This document shows, one piece after another, positions 8,520 to 15,848 of a stretch of 23,775 bases of DNA. Under the pieces are notes generated by a model. It saw nothing but the letters and a program-made list of their open reading frames with translations, made no database searches and was not told the origin of the DNA. Each line of letters opens with the position of its first letter. Positions within the stretch are counted from its first letter, which is position 1. The stretch comes from an uncultured Mollicutes bacterium (GTDB lineage: Bacteria; Bacillota_I; Bacilli_A; RFN20; CAG-288). The DNA lies in the NCBI GenBank assembly GCA_900549915.1, contig URQF01000010.1:1-23775 (forward strand). Direction: 5' to 3'. The translations under genes and the position numbers were made by a program.

Positions 8520-10569
8520 GGCAGAGATCCTCCGTGGTTCCATTGAAGCTTCCGCTTTCGAAGGCAGAAACACAGGCTGTAGGAAGAATACGGGACTGGG
8601 CAGCTTCTTCCTGAACATTCAGCTTCTTGACATAGGTTTCCCAACTGGTGTCTAAGCTTTCCTGATTATCAGAAGCGGTCTTGTCAATGGTCTTCTGAAT
8701 ATAGGCTGCAATATTATCGGCGACTTCTTTGCCTAAGATATCTTCAAAGCTCTTTCCGTTATATTTGGACTTAAAGACTTCGAGGTTATGCTTGAACAAA
8801 GTATAGTCCTTGTTAGCATCTTCGTTATAGATAGCAGCTTTGACAGTAGTAGAACGGGATGCATAAGAAGAGTTGGAATTGACATCAGCTTTGATGAAGT
8901 TGATGAAGGACGGATTCTTGGAATAATCCGTGCTTTCCGGACTTTTATCATCGGCATCCTGTTTAGGAATGTTGGTACGCCAATATTGATAGTTCTTGAC
9001 GCCGTCTTCATAATTGACGAACGGATCACGATTGACAACAATGAAGTGGATTCCCTGATAAGAGGAGGAAGCAGCACGGGTCACAAAGACCGGGGTCTGG
9101 CTTTCCTTCGAAGCAACCAGAATCTTAACGGGGGCGCCACCTTCGACTGGATTCAAATCCGTTTCCTGGGCAGCAGCCATCGGATCGCAGTAGTAGTTCT
9201 CAAGGTTCTTGCTGATGCCTTCGATCTCAGCGAACTTGTTAGCATCGATTGCAGCAAGCTTAGTCTTGACAAAATTGTATTCAGCAAGCTTGCTCTTCAA
9301 TCCTTTTGCGTCGGCGTGAGAAATAAAGTCATTGATATCACTGAAGACTCCCTTGCCCCTAGCATTGACTTCATTTAGGAACTTTGCATCATAGTATGAA
9401 CTGTCATCATAGATGAAAGAAGCACCTTCGTAATTGAAATAGTTATTGAAGTAGATGTTGCGTGGATACTGAGTAGCAGTTGCATACTGAACGCTCTTGC
9501 CAGTTTCCGGATCGGATTCTAAGTCAGCAACATAATCCATTGTGAAGGCAACAGAGAGCGGAATACCAAAGGCCTTGCCCTGACCAATCAAAGTAGTCTG
9601 AATCTTGTCAGAGACAGAAGTCTTGTTTTCATATTTGTATGCGTTGTAATCGTCTTTGTATTCGACAGACTTTCCAGGAACACGGAGAGAAGCCTTAACA
9701 GCATCATTGTTCTTGGTCTTCGGATTCCTGTAAGCATCATATGCGTAGAGTCCGAGTTTGAACTCATTGACATAGGAAGTGGTCTTTTCCCTAGCAACCA
9801 TGGCAGAAGAGGATTTTTCATCCGAAGCAACTGTGTAGAGTTCACCATAGGTCTTCTGGGATCCCTCATCATCGCTGGAGCGGAAGGCAACCGAACCGAA
9901 GGATTCGCTGCTTGCTAAAGCAGAGACAACAGAGCCAATCTGCTTGGCATCGTCAGAAGAAATCTGACCATCCCATAAGCCGGTTCCGTCTCCGGAAGCA
10001 TCAACCTTAACTAATAAATGGGAAACATGATACGGGGCTTTGTCGGAGACATACTGCTTGGTGTACTTTTCGCTGATCTCGTAACGTTCCTTGGGATTGG
10101 TCGTACCATCGGCTTCCTGATAGAAGTCGGTGCTGTTTTCGCTGACCTGTTCCTGGCTGATAAGCTTCTGACGAAGCTCTTCCACGGTATCGACTTTCCT
10201 TTCCTTAAGGGTCTTTTCCCGTTCTTCCTTGACGGAAGTCTTATTGGTCTTGGAATTGTTCTTCCAGGTCTTTTCGTATTCATCCCTCTTGGAATCAACA
10301 CGGGAAAGAATAGCTCCGGAACGTTCCGTGACTAACTGAGCAAGAATATTGCTTGCAACATCATATTGAGCCTTAGATGCATCCTTGGTGCCGTCAAACC
10401 TCTTGTAGATTTCAGCGTAGGTATAGGTTTTACCTCCGGCATCGACAACTACGCCATCTTCCCAATTCGCTTTGGGATAGGTGTAGTCCTTACTGGCGCA
10501 TCCAGCCAAGAGAGACCTAGATGCCAATAAGGAAAGGCTGATGGATAGGCTACGTTTGCCTTTATTCAT
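8506..10569 (-). CDS. PrsA/SurA-like lipoprotein with a parvulin-type domain
   Basis: The start at 10569 has GAGGAGG six bases upstream (10576-10582); an in-frame ATG at 10602 has no such site. The signal peptide (NKGKR, then a hydrophobic stretch) ends in lipobox LLAGC with Cys24. Under the standard code residue 18 would be Arg in the middle of the hydrophobic core; the codon is AGG, and Met restores a normal signal peptide. After the Cys, VVVDAGGKTYTYAEIYKRF resembles the SurA/PrsA N-terminal domain. Near residues 180-270 a parvulin-like peptidyl-prolyl isomerase domain is visible (HVSHLLVKV, FGSVAFRSSDDEGSQKTYGEL). A later GIHFIVVNRDPF may be a second, degenerate copy. At 687 residues it is more than twice the size of Bacillus PrsA. 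It probably folds secreted proteins outside the membrane. Confidence 0.85.
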   Translation of the reverse strand: MNKGKRSLSISLSLLASRSLLAGCASKDYTYPKANWEDGVVVDAGGKTYTYAEIYKRFDGTKDASKAQYDVASNILAQLVTERSGAILSRVDSKRDEYEKTWKNNSKTNKTSVKEEREKTLKERKVDTVEELRQKLISQEQVSENSTDFYQEADGTTNPKERYEISEKYTKQYVSDKAPYHVSHLLVKVDASGDGTGLWDGQISSDDAKQIGSVVSALASSESFGSVAFRSSDDEGSQKTYGELYTVASDEKSSSAMVAREKTTSYVNEFKLGLYAYDAYRNPKTKNNDAVKASLRVPGKSVEYKDDYNAYKYENKTSVSDKIQTTLIGQGKAFGIPLSVAFTMDYVADLESDPETGKSVQYATATQYPRNIYFNNYFNYEGASFIYDDSSYYDAKFLNEVNARGKGVFSDINDFISHADAKGLKSKLAEYNFVKTKLAAIDANKFAEIEGISKNLENYYCDPMAAAQETDLNPVEGGAPVKILVASKESQTPVFVTRAASSSYQGIHFIVVNRDPFVNYEDGVKNYQYWRTNIPKQDADDKSPESTDYSKNPSFINFIKADVNSNSSYASRSTTVKAAIYNEDANKDYTLFKHNLEVFKSKYNGKSFEDILGKEVADNIAAYIQKTIDKTASDNQESLDTSWETYVKKLNVQEEAAQSRILPTACVSAFESGSFNGTTEDLCHVKK

Positions 10570-10604
10570 ATGAATCCTCCTCATTGAATAGCTTTTACAC
10601 ACAG

Positions 10605-10633
10605 ATTAAGCACTAAACTAGTTTAGTTGTTAA
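10605..10633 (-). promoter_or_regulatory. Lipoprotein promoter with a 16-bp palindromic operator in its spacer
   Basis: On the minus strand, TTAACA (10628-10633) and CTTAAT (10605-10610) are separated by 17 bases. Sixteen of those spacer bases (10612-10627) form the perfect palindrome ACTAAACTAGTTTAGT. A dimeric repressor bound there would block RNA polymerase. The -10 box is weak (four of six). The regulator is unknown; the TetR gene in this window is one candidate, without direct evidence. Confidence 0.6.
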
Positions 10634-10699
10634 AGCAATTGTTTTCAAGGAAAAGAAGTACCTGAAAAACAAAAAACGGTGTTTCTTTTCCGCTTTTCA

Positions 10700-10740
10700 C
10701 AGCAAAAACCATGTGTGAAGGGTTTTTGCTGCTTTATTTT
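10700..10740 (+). terminator. Strong hairpin in the divergent region upstream of parA
   Basis: CAGCAAAAACC (10700-10710) and GGTTTTTGCTG (10721-10731) form a perfect 11-bp stem with a 10-base loop, followed on the plus strand by CTTTATTTT. It looks like a Rho-independent terminator, but no plus-strand gene precedes it. It could insulate parA from stray transcription, act as a leader hairpin, or be a DNA-level protein site. The upstream base run on the other strand is not T-rich, so a minus-strand role is unlikely. Confidence 0.5.
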
Positions 10741-10785
10741 ACATCATCCAACGAAAAAAGAGAAAAAGGTTTCCTCTCTCTGGTG

Positions 10786-10791
10786 TAGAAT
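10786..10791 (+). promoter_or_regulatory. Candidate -10 box of parA
   Basis: TAGAAT lies nine bases before the parA ATG, so the transcript would start at or next to the ATG. No good -35 box is visible about 17 bases upstream, and no Shine-Dalgarno lies before the ATG. This supports a leaderless message only weakly. Confidence 0.35.
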
Positions 10792-10800
10792 AGATAAGCT

Positions 10801-11586
10801 ATGAAACAGATTATCGCCATAACCAACCAGAAAGGCGGCGTCGGAAAAACGACCACCGCCTATAATCTTGCTGCGGCTCTTGCACGGTATAACAAGAAAA
10901 TCCTTGTCATCGACAGGGACCCTCAGGGCAATTGTTCGAGTGCCCTTGGAATTGATTCGTCTTTAAGCAGACGGACAAGCTATGAGTTGCTCACCTCGCA
11001 AGTCGATTTAAAACATGCAATCCGGCGTACTTCCTATAGTAATGTTTTTCTTATTTCTGCAAACCTTTCCTTGGCAAGGCTGGAAAGCCAGCTGAGGAAG
11101 CAGGGAAAATCCAAAACAACTCTCCTAAAAGAAAAACTAAACTGCAAGGATGCTGATGCCTTTGATTTTATTCTCATTGATACACCACCATCCCTTGGTT
11201 TTCTATCTCTGAACTCACTGAAAGCGGCAGATAGTGTCATAATTCCAAGGCAATGCGAATATTTCGCACTCGATGCCTTAGCACAGCTTCTTTCCACGAT
11301 TGCCTCTGTCCAAAGAGGAGACAATCCAAAACTTGAGATTGAAGGCATTCTTCTTACAAGGTTCGATTCCCGGACGAAACTAGGACTTGAAATCTCCCAG
11401 GAAGTCCGCAAGAATTTCAAAGACAAGACGTTTACAACCACGATTCCACGCAATGTCTCGATTCCAGAAGCCATCAGCAAAGGTATCCCCGTTTCCCTTT
11501 ATAAGCCTCTCTCTGCTGGGTCCTTAGCTTATCTCTCCTTAGCACGGGAGGTTATGGAATATGCCGAAAAGAAAGAACTCAACTGA
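10801..11586 (+). CDS. parA: Chromosome-partitioning ATPase ParA (Soj-like)
   Basis: ParA is a dynamic ATPase that positions ParB-parS complexes and, in Bacilli, also influences DnaA. The 261-residue product starts with the deviant Walker A box KGGVGKTTT (10-18), then VID-x-DPQGN, then Walker B ILIDTPPSLG. Codons written x and those in IP-x-QCEYFALDAL and LLT-x-FDSRTKLG are AGG, and Met restores the usual DMDPQGN, PMQCEY and TMFDSRT. It is the Soj type with a short N-terminus and no DNA-binding domain. No ribosome-binding site is visible before the ATG. It overlaps parB by 26 bases. Chromosomal rather than plasmid identity is inferred from the housekeeping genes on both sides. Confidence 0.95.
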   Translation: MKQIIAITNQKGGVGKTTTAYNLAAALARYNKKILVIDRDPQGNCSSALGIDSSLSRRTSYELLTSQVDLKHAIRRTSYSNVFLISANLSLARLESQLRKQGKSKTTLLKEKLNCKDADAFDFILIDTPPSLGFLSLNSLKAADSVIIPRQCEYFALDALAQLLSTIASVQRGDNPKLEIEGILLTRFDSRTKLGLEISQEVRKNFKDKTFTTTIPRNVSIPEAISKGIPVSLYKPLSAGSLAYLSLAREVMEYAEKKELN

Positions 11587-12358
11587 TCTTTCTTCTTTAA
11601 TTAAAAAATATAAAGGTCTTTCGGTTGTCAATGAAATAGAAAGTAACCTGAACAAAGAGCCGAAAACAGAAATCAGCTTGCAAAGCCTGGTTCCTTCTGA
11701 CCTATTTGATGAGAAAAACTATCCAAAGGAAACCTTAACGGAATTAAAAGAATCGGTTGAACATTATGGTTTCCTCAGGCCTTTGATTGTTGTAAGAAGA
11801 AAAGACGGAAAGAACGAAATCATCAACGGAGTCAAGCGCTACCTTGTCGCCAAGGAAAGGAACAGGAAGTCTATTCCTGCTCTGACCATCCCGCTAGAAG
11901 AAAGAAAAAAGCACGCTTATATCCTTGGAATTATGGAAAAAGAGGAGAAAGATCCTTTAGTCAGGACCCATGCTTTGAAAAGGCTTAAGAACAAATACGG
12001 ATATCAGGAAGAGGAACTCGGACTTTTGACAGACTGCTCCATCAGTCAGATTAAGAACCTATTAAGAAGGGATGAGCTTCCTTTCGAAATCAAGTCCCTT
12101 GTCCACCAAGGGAAACTCAGCTATGGAAAGGCAAGAGTCTTATTGAATCTTTCCAAGGAAGAACAGAACTCCCTCGTAACAAAAACAAGGGAACGAAAGC
12201 TCTCCGTTCGAGCCAGGGAAAAGGAAAAACGGGGAAGGAAGCATTCCCAGCGCAAAAGAAAAGTCACTGTCAAAGGAAAGACAGTGACCATCCTTTTCGA
12301 AAGCGAAGAAGAGGCAAAAAAGAACTACCCTAAAATCCTTAGCTCCTTTTCGGACTGA
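11561..12358 (+). CDS. parB: Divergent ParB/Spo0J-family partition protein
   Basis: The gene overlaps the end of parA, with GGGAGG before its ATG, and encodes 265 residues. The order of parts is that of ParB: an N-terminal nuclease-like/CTP-binding domain, a central helix-turn-helix (TDCSISQIKNLLRRDELP, then GKLSYGKARVLLNL) and a short C-terminus. The CTP-binding boxes are unusual. The GERRYRA box reads NGVKRYLVA and the ENxQRxxLxPxE box reads MEKEEKDPLV. The C-terminal dimer domain is short and very basic (KRGRKHSQRKRK). It should load on parS sites and help segregate the origin region, but CTP-dependent sliding cannot be assumed. The last 34 bases overlap queH tail to tail. Noc-like function is an alternative. 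Confidence 0.85.
   Translation: MPKRKNSTDLSSLIKKYKGLSVVNEIESNLNKEPKTEISLQSLVPSDLFDEKNYPKETLTELKESVEHYGFLRPLIVVRRKDGKNEIINGVKRYLVAKERNRKSIPALTIPLEERKKHAYILGIMEKEEKDPLVRTHALKRLKNKYGYQEEELGLLTDCSISQIKNLLRRDELPFEIKSLVHQGKLSYGKARVLLNLSKEEQNSLVTKTRERKLSVRAREKEKRGRKHSQRKRKVTVKGKTVTILFESEEEAKKNYPKILSSFSD
12252..12288 (-). terminator. Terminator of the gat-tgt-que operon, inside the parB coding region
   Basis: On the minus strand GTCACTGTC and GACAGTGAC make a perfect 9-bp stem with an 8-base loop (12263-12288), followed by TTTTCTTTT. It lies about 37 bases past the queH stop. On the plus strand the same bases encode the parB segment VTVKGKTVTI, so the hairpin is compatible with coding on the other strand. 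Confidence 0.7.
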
Positions 12359-13023
12359 GTCAGTTCCTTGCGTTCTGATATTTTTCTCTTAACCGCTTCT
12401 TTCCGTTCCAGCAAAGAAGGAATGCATCCGCAATAGCCTTGGCGGTAGAGATGATACTCCCGGCTGATTTCGATTCCCTTGAGCTGCCCGTTTTCCTTCT
12501 TGAAGTCGGAATAAAGATATTTTGTGGAACGATATTTCTTTTCGAGAATCTTTGCGATTTCATTCAGTTCCCGGCTTGGCTTCTTACAAGAGACCGTCCT
12601 GACCGTGGTGAAATAGTCAAAGTGATGAAGATAGGCATACTGGTAAGCAAGTTCCCTGCGGTAAGCGTGGCATTTCAAACAAGTGGCACCGCCTTCTCTA
12701 TCGTTATAACGTTCCTTGAAAAGAGAATCGTATTTCAGGAAATCTTCTTTCTCAAGGACAAAAGGAACTTGGATATGGTGGTCTTTCGAATAGCAGGAAA
12801 TAAATTCTTCCCTCGTCTTCCTTCTTCTCAGATATTCCGCTTTCGGAGCAATATTCGGATTGAAGTATCCGACCGTCACTTGGAAATAACGGACTAAGAC
12901 CGAAAGAGGATAAGTAAGACAGGGGCCGCAACAAGCATGAAGAAAAAGAGTCGGCTTTTCCTTACTCGAACCGACTCTTTTGATTTCGTCCTTGAATTCC
13001 TGATTGAAATCCTCGTGTTCCAT
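12325..13023 (-). CDS. queH: Epoxyqueuosine reductase QueH
   Basis: QueH reduces epoxyqueuosine in tRNA to queuosine, the last step of the pathway, and replaces QueG in many Firmicutes. The 232-residue product is of the former DUF208 type. It has the family cysteines that hold iron and an Fe-S cluster: Cys31-Cys32 and Cys35 in HACCGPC, Cys115 and Cys118 in GGATCLKC, and Cys198 and Cys200 in YRQGYCGC. FNPNI, DYFTT and KYLYSDFKK are also typical. It starts two bases after the queA stop with no strong ribosome-binding site, so translation is probably coupled. AGG at 68, 71, 123 and 142 replaces family Leu or similar residues, in agreement with Met. The 3' end overlaps parB. Confidence 0.95.
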   Translation of the reverse strand: MEHEDFNQEFKDEIKRVGSSKEKPTLFLHACCGPCLTYPLSVLVRYFQVTVGYFNPNIAPKAEYLRRRKTREEFISCYSKDHHIQVPFVLEKEDFLKYDSLFKERYNDREGGATCLKCHAYRRELAYQYAYLHHFDYFTTVRTVSCKKPSRELNEIAKILEKKYRSTKYLYSDFKKENGQLKGIEISREYHLYRQGYCGCIPSLLERKEAVKRKISERKELTQSEKELRILG

Positions 13024-13025
13024 TT

Positions 13026-14093
13026 TTAATGGAGGAACCTAGCATCGCCGAAGGAGAAGAAACGATACCCAGTCTCAACGGCATGCTTATAGGCATTCAG
13101 GATATTGTCACGGCTAGAGAAAGCAGAAACAAGCCTGACCAAAGTAGATTTCGGAAGATGGAAGTTCGTAATCAGAGCATCAATCGCCTGATACTGGAAG
13201 CCAGGATAGATGAAAAGCTTCGTATCTTCGGCAGTGGCACGGAACTCTCCGTACTGATGATAGATGGTTTCCAAAGTACGAGTAGAAGTCGTACCAATCG
13301 CAATGATTCTCCGGTGCTCTTTCTTGGCGAGATTGAGCCGGTCTGCCGTTGCCTGGTCCCTGTGAATGAATTCACTGTGCCTATCATGCTTACGGATATC
13401 GTCATCTTTGACCGGACGGAAAGTTCCAAGGCCGATATTCAAAGTCACATCAAGGACTTCAACGCCTTTTTTCTCTAAGCGGTCAAAGAGATCTTTTGTG
13501 AAATGGAATCCCGCGGTCGGAGCGGCTGCAGAGCCTTCGATCTTAGCATAAACCGTCTGATAACGGCTGTTGTCGCCAAGCTGAGCATGGATATAGGGAG
13601 GGAGCGGCATTTTTCCCAAGGAATCGAGAACTTCCCTGAAAATTCCGTTATAAAGGAAATGGAAAACGCGGAGTCCTTCTTCTTTGACTTCCACGCATTC
13701 TGCTACAAGCTGCTTGTTGTCTCCGAAATCAACCCGGGTGCCGACTTTCACGGTATGGGCATTTCCGACAAGACATTCCCAAGTATCCTTCTTCTCGCTG
13801 CTTTCCTTAAGGAGAAGAAGCTCCACATGGGCATTGGTTCCTTCCTTTGATCCAAGCAGACGGGCAGGAATGACCTTGGTGTTATTTCGGACAAGGACAT
13901 CTCCTTTTTTCAGATAGTCCTCAATCTTATAGAAATAAGGTTCGTCCGTCAAAGCTCCGGTCTTTCTATCCCTGACCAAAAGACGGCTCTCGTCCCGCTT
14001 CTCTGCAGGAGACTGAGCAATCCGGTCTTTTGGAAGATCGTAATCATAAGAATTCAAATCGTAAATATCGTAATCAAAACCTGGTGTATTCAT
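13026..14093 (-). CDS. queA: S-adenosylmethionine:tRNA ribosyltransferase-isomerase QueA
   Basis: QueA transfers the ribosyl part of S-adenosylmethionine to preQ1 in tRNA, giving epoxyqueuosine. I take ATG 14093 (355 residues), seven bases after the tgt stop; the in-frame ATG at 14165 would add 24 residues inside tgt that the family lacks. Typical blocks are YDYDLPKDRIAQSPAEKRDESRLLV, RNNTKVIPARLLG, GNAHTVKVG, the PTAGFHF motif, DVTLNIGLGTFRPV, HSEF and the C-terminal RFFSFGDA-x-FLH. The x, the x of KHD-x-HSEF and the x of LV-x-LVSAF are all AGG where the family has Met. It lies directly between tgt and queH, so the three steps are in pathway order. Confidence 0.97.
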   Translation of the reverse strand: MNTPGFDYDIYDLNSYDYDLPKDRIAQSPAEKRDESRLLVRDRKTGALTDEPYFYKIEDYLKKGDVLVRNNTKVIPARLLGSKEGTNAHVELLLLKESSEKKDTWECLVGNAHTVKVGTRVDFGDNKQLVAECVEVKEEGLRVFHFLYNGIFREVLDSLGKMPLPPYIHAQLGDNSRYQTVYAKIEGSAAAPTAGFHFTKDLFDRLEKKGVEVLDVTLNIGLGTFRPVKDDDIRKHDRHSEFIHRDQATADRLNLAKKEHRRIIAIGTTSTRTLETIYHQYGEFRATAEDTKLFIYPGFQYQAIDALITNFHLPKSTLVRLVSAFSSRDNILNAYKHAVETGYRFFSFGDARFLH

Positions 14094-14100
14094 AATGTGT

Positions 14101-15231
14101 TTAACAACCTCTTGGTGAACCGAACTCATCGAGCCGCCTAGCAGCATATTCGAGGAAACGGTCATTCTTAATTGCTTCTCGTGCCTCTTCCCTTGCTTGA
14201 ATCAGGAAGCGGATGTTATGGACGGAACAGAGTCTTGCACCCCTTCCTTCCTGGCATTTCCTTAAGTGATGGATATAAGCCTTCGTATAATTGCGGCAGG
14301 CATAACAGTCACACTCTTCATCTAACGGAGAGAAGTCATCTGCATACTTGCCTTTCCTGATATTGATTCGTCCATGGTGTGTCCTGATCGAACCATGTCT
14401 TGCAAGACGAGTCGGAAGGACACAGTCGAACCTATCCACACCTTTCCGGATACCATCAAACCTCCTATCCAAGGAGCCGATACCCATTAAATAACGAGGC
14501 TTATCATATGGAAGATAAGGAATCGTCAATCCGACTTCATGGTATTCGGTCACACGAGGTTCGCCAATCGCCGTTCCGCCGATGGAAAAGCCTTCAAACG
14601 GAAGCTTTGTCAATTCCTTGGCACAGTATTCACGGAGATCCGCATAATCGCCACCCTGGCAGATACCGAAAAGGGCTTGATCCGTTCTTGTCTTAGCAGC
14701 CAGGCCTCTCTTAGCCCAGCGGATGGTACGATCAATCGAATTCTTCCTATACTCTTTCGTACAAGGATAAGGAGCACATTCATCAAAACTCCTGATAATA
14801 TCAGCGCCGATATCTTCTTCTAATCCGATAACGCTCTCTGGAGAAAAGAAGTGAGTGTCTCCGCTTAAAGGATCCTTGAAACGGACGCCTTCTTCCGTGA
14901 TTTTGTCACGAAGTTTGGTGAGAGAGAAGACCTGATAGCCTCCAGAATCCGTCAACCTAGGTCCTTTGTAGTTCCTGAACTTCTGAACTCCGCCCGCCGC
15001 TTTCACAATCTTCGTTCCAGGACGAAGAGCAAGGTGATAAGTATTGGCGAGTACAACGCCAGAACCCCTAGCGGTAAGTTCTTCCGGGGAAATCCTTTTT
15101 ACGGTAGCCTGGGTTCCAACCGGCCTGAACCTAGGGAGTTCCACGACACCATGAGGAGTATGGAGATACCCATAACGAGCACCGCAGTTCTTATCCTGGT
15201 GAAGGATTTCGATGTAGAAATTATCCGACAT
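14101..15231 (-). CDS. tgt: Queuine/preQ1 tRNA-guanine transglycosylase
   Basis: Tgt swaps guanine 34 of GUN-anticodon tRNAs (Asp, Asn, His, Tyr) for preQ1. I take ATG 15231, with GAGGAAA just before it, giving 376 residues; an ATG at 15243 is four codons longer and less well placed. The product has Asp95 in LTDSGGYQVF, Asp269 as likely nucleophile in FDCVLPTRLARHG, and a zinc site in ECDCYAC (Cys307, 309, 312) with a following His. FGICQGG and RYLMGIGS complete the binding pocket. AGG codons give ELPMFMPVGTQATVKM, DIIMSFDE and GVDMFDC, exactly the family sequence. The start overlaps tetR by 11 bases. Confidence 0.97.
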   Translation of the reverse strand: MSDNFYIEILHQDKNCGARYGYLHTPHGVVELPRFRPVGTQATVKRISPEELTARGSGVVLANTYHLALRPGTKIVKAAGGVQKFRNYKGPRLTDSGGYQVFSLTKLRDKITEEGVRFKDPLSGDTHFFSPESVIGLEEDIGADIIRSFDECAPYPCTKEYRKNSIDRTIRWAKRGLAAKTRTDQALFGICQGGDYADLREYCAKELTKLPFEGFSIGGTAIGEPRVTEYHEVGLTIPYLPYDKPRYLMGIGSLDRRFDGIRKGVDRFDCVLPTRLARHGSIRTHHGRINIRKGKYADDFSPLDEECDCYACRNYTKAYIHHLRKCQEGRGARLCSVHNIRFLIQAREEAREAIKNDRFLEYAARRLDEFGSPRGC

Positions 15232-15835
15232 GGGTTTCCTCACTGCTTAGTTTGTGAAAATAGGATTCATACCTCTCATAGGTCATCCTATAAATGTATT
15301 CCTGCTGCTGCTGAAGAGTATAGGAGTCCTGATGGAGACAGAAGAAGGAAATCCTTCCCGTCAGAGCCGAAGAGATATGGCAGCAGAATAAATCAAAAGG
15401 AATACCCTTAATATGATCGCGGTAATTCAAAAGCAGCTTCTGCCTATCCCGATAGTAGAAAGCAGACCTTCGGTCAAAAACGGCAATTCCCGTGTTCGAT
15501 TGAAGAATCTGACCGAAAACATCATAATGTTTGGAGAATTGCTCAACGCTGGTATAGACGAAAAGCTTGCAGACTTCTGCAAAGGACAGGTCTTTACGAG
15601 CCATGATTTCTTTGACTTTCTTGCGAATCGGCTCTTCGAAGGCAACCAAGAGATTAAACACAATCTCATCCATGGAGTCGAAATTGTTATAGAAAGTTGC
15701 ACGGCTGATTCCAGCAGTATCACAAAGATCTGAAATCTTAATACTGTACAATGGATGCTCTTTGAGCTGGACTAAAAGAGCATTTGTGAGTTTTGCTTTC
15801 GTCTGAATGACGCGTTTATCGTTGGATCTATGCAT
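15221..15835 (-). CDS. TetR-family transcriptional regulator
   Basis: The ATG at 15835 is preceded by AAAAAGGAGA and gives 204 residues; the frame is open further upstream inside gatB, but that part is not TetR-like. The N-terminal helix-turn-helix is clear: LYSIKISDLCDTAGISRATF followed by YNNFDSMDEIV. The rest is a helical ligand or dimerisation domain of unknown specificity, with the aromatic-rich end expected of a TetR of the AcrR/DhaS type. It starts 13 bases after the gatB stop and overlaps tgt, so it sits inside a tRNA-processing operon, which is unusual. It may control its own operon or an unlinked transporter. No operator is visible next to it. Confidence 0.92.
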   Translation of the reverse strand: MHRSNDKRVIQTKAKLTNALLVQLKEHPLYSIKISDLCDTAGISRATFYNNFDSMDEIVFNLLVAFEEPIRKKVKEIMARKDLSFAEVCKLFVYTSVEQFSKHYDVFGQILQSNTGIAVFDRRSAFYYRDRQKLLLNYRDHIKGIPFDLFCCHISSALTGRISFFCLHQDSYTLQQQQEYIYRMTYERYESYFHKLSSEETHVG

Positions 15836-15848
15836 GGTAGTCTCCTTT

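Noticed and set aside
8788..9378. Plus-strand open frame of 196 codons
   Set aside because: It lies antisense to the PrsA-like lipoprotein, has no ribosome-binding site and resembles no family; it is a shadow frame.
10570..10800. parS site near parAB
   Set aside because: No sequence close to the TGTTTCACGTGAAACA consensus is present; the palindrome at 10612-10627 is unrelated.
14430..14445. DnaA-box-like TATCCACA
   Set aside because: It is a single site inside tgt codons, without a cluster or AT-rich unwinding region, so it is not an origin.
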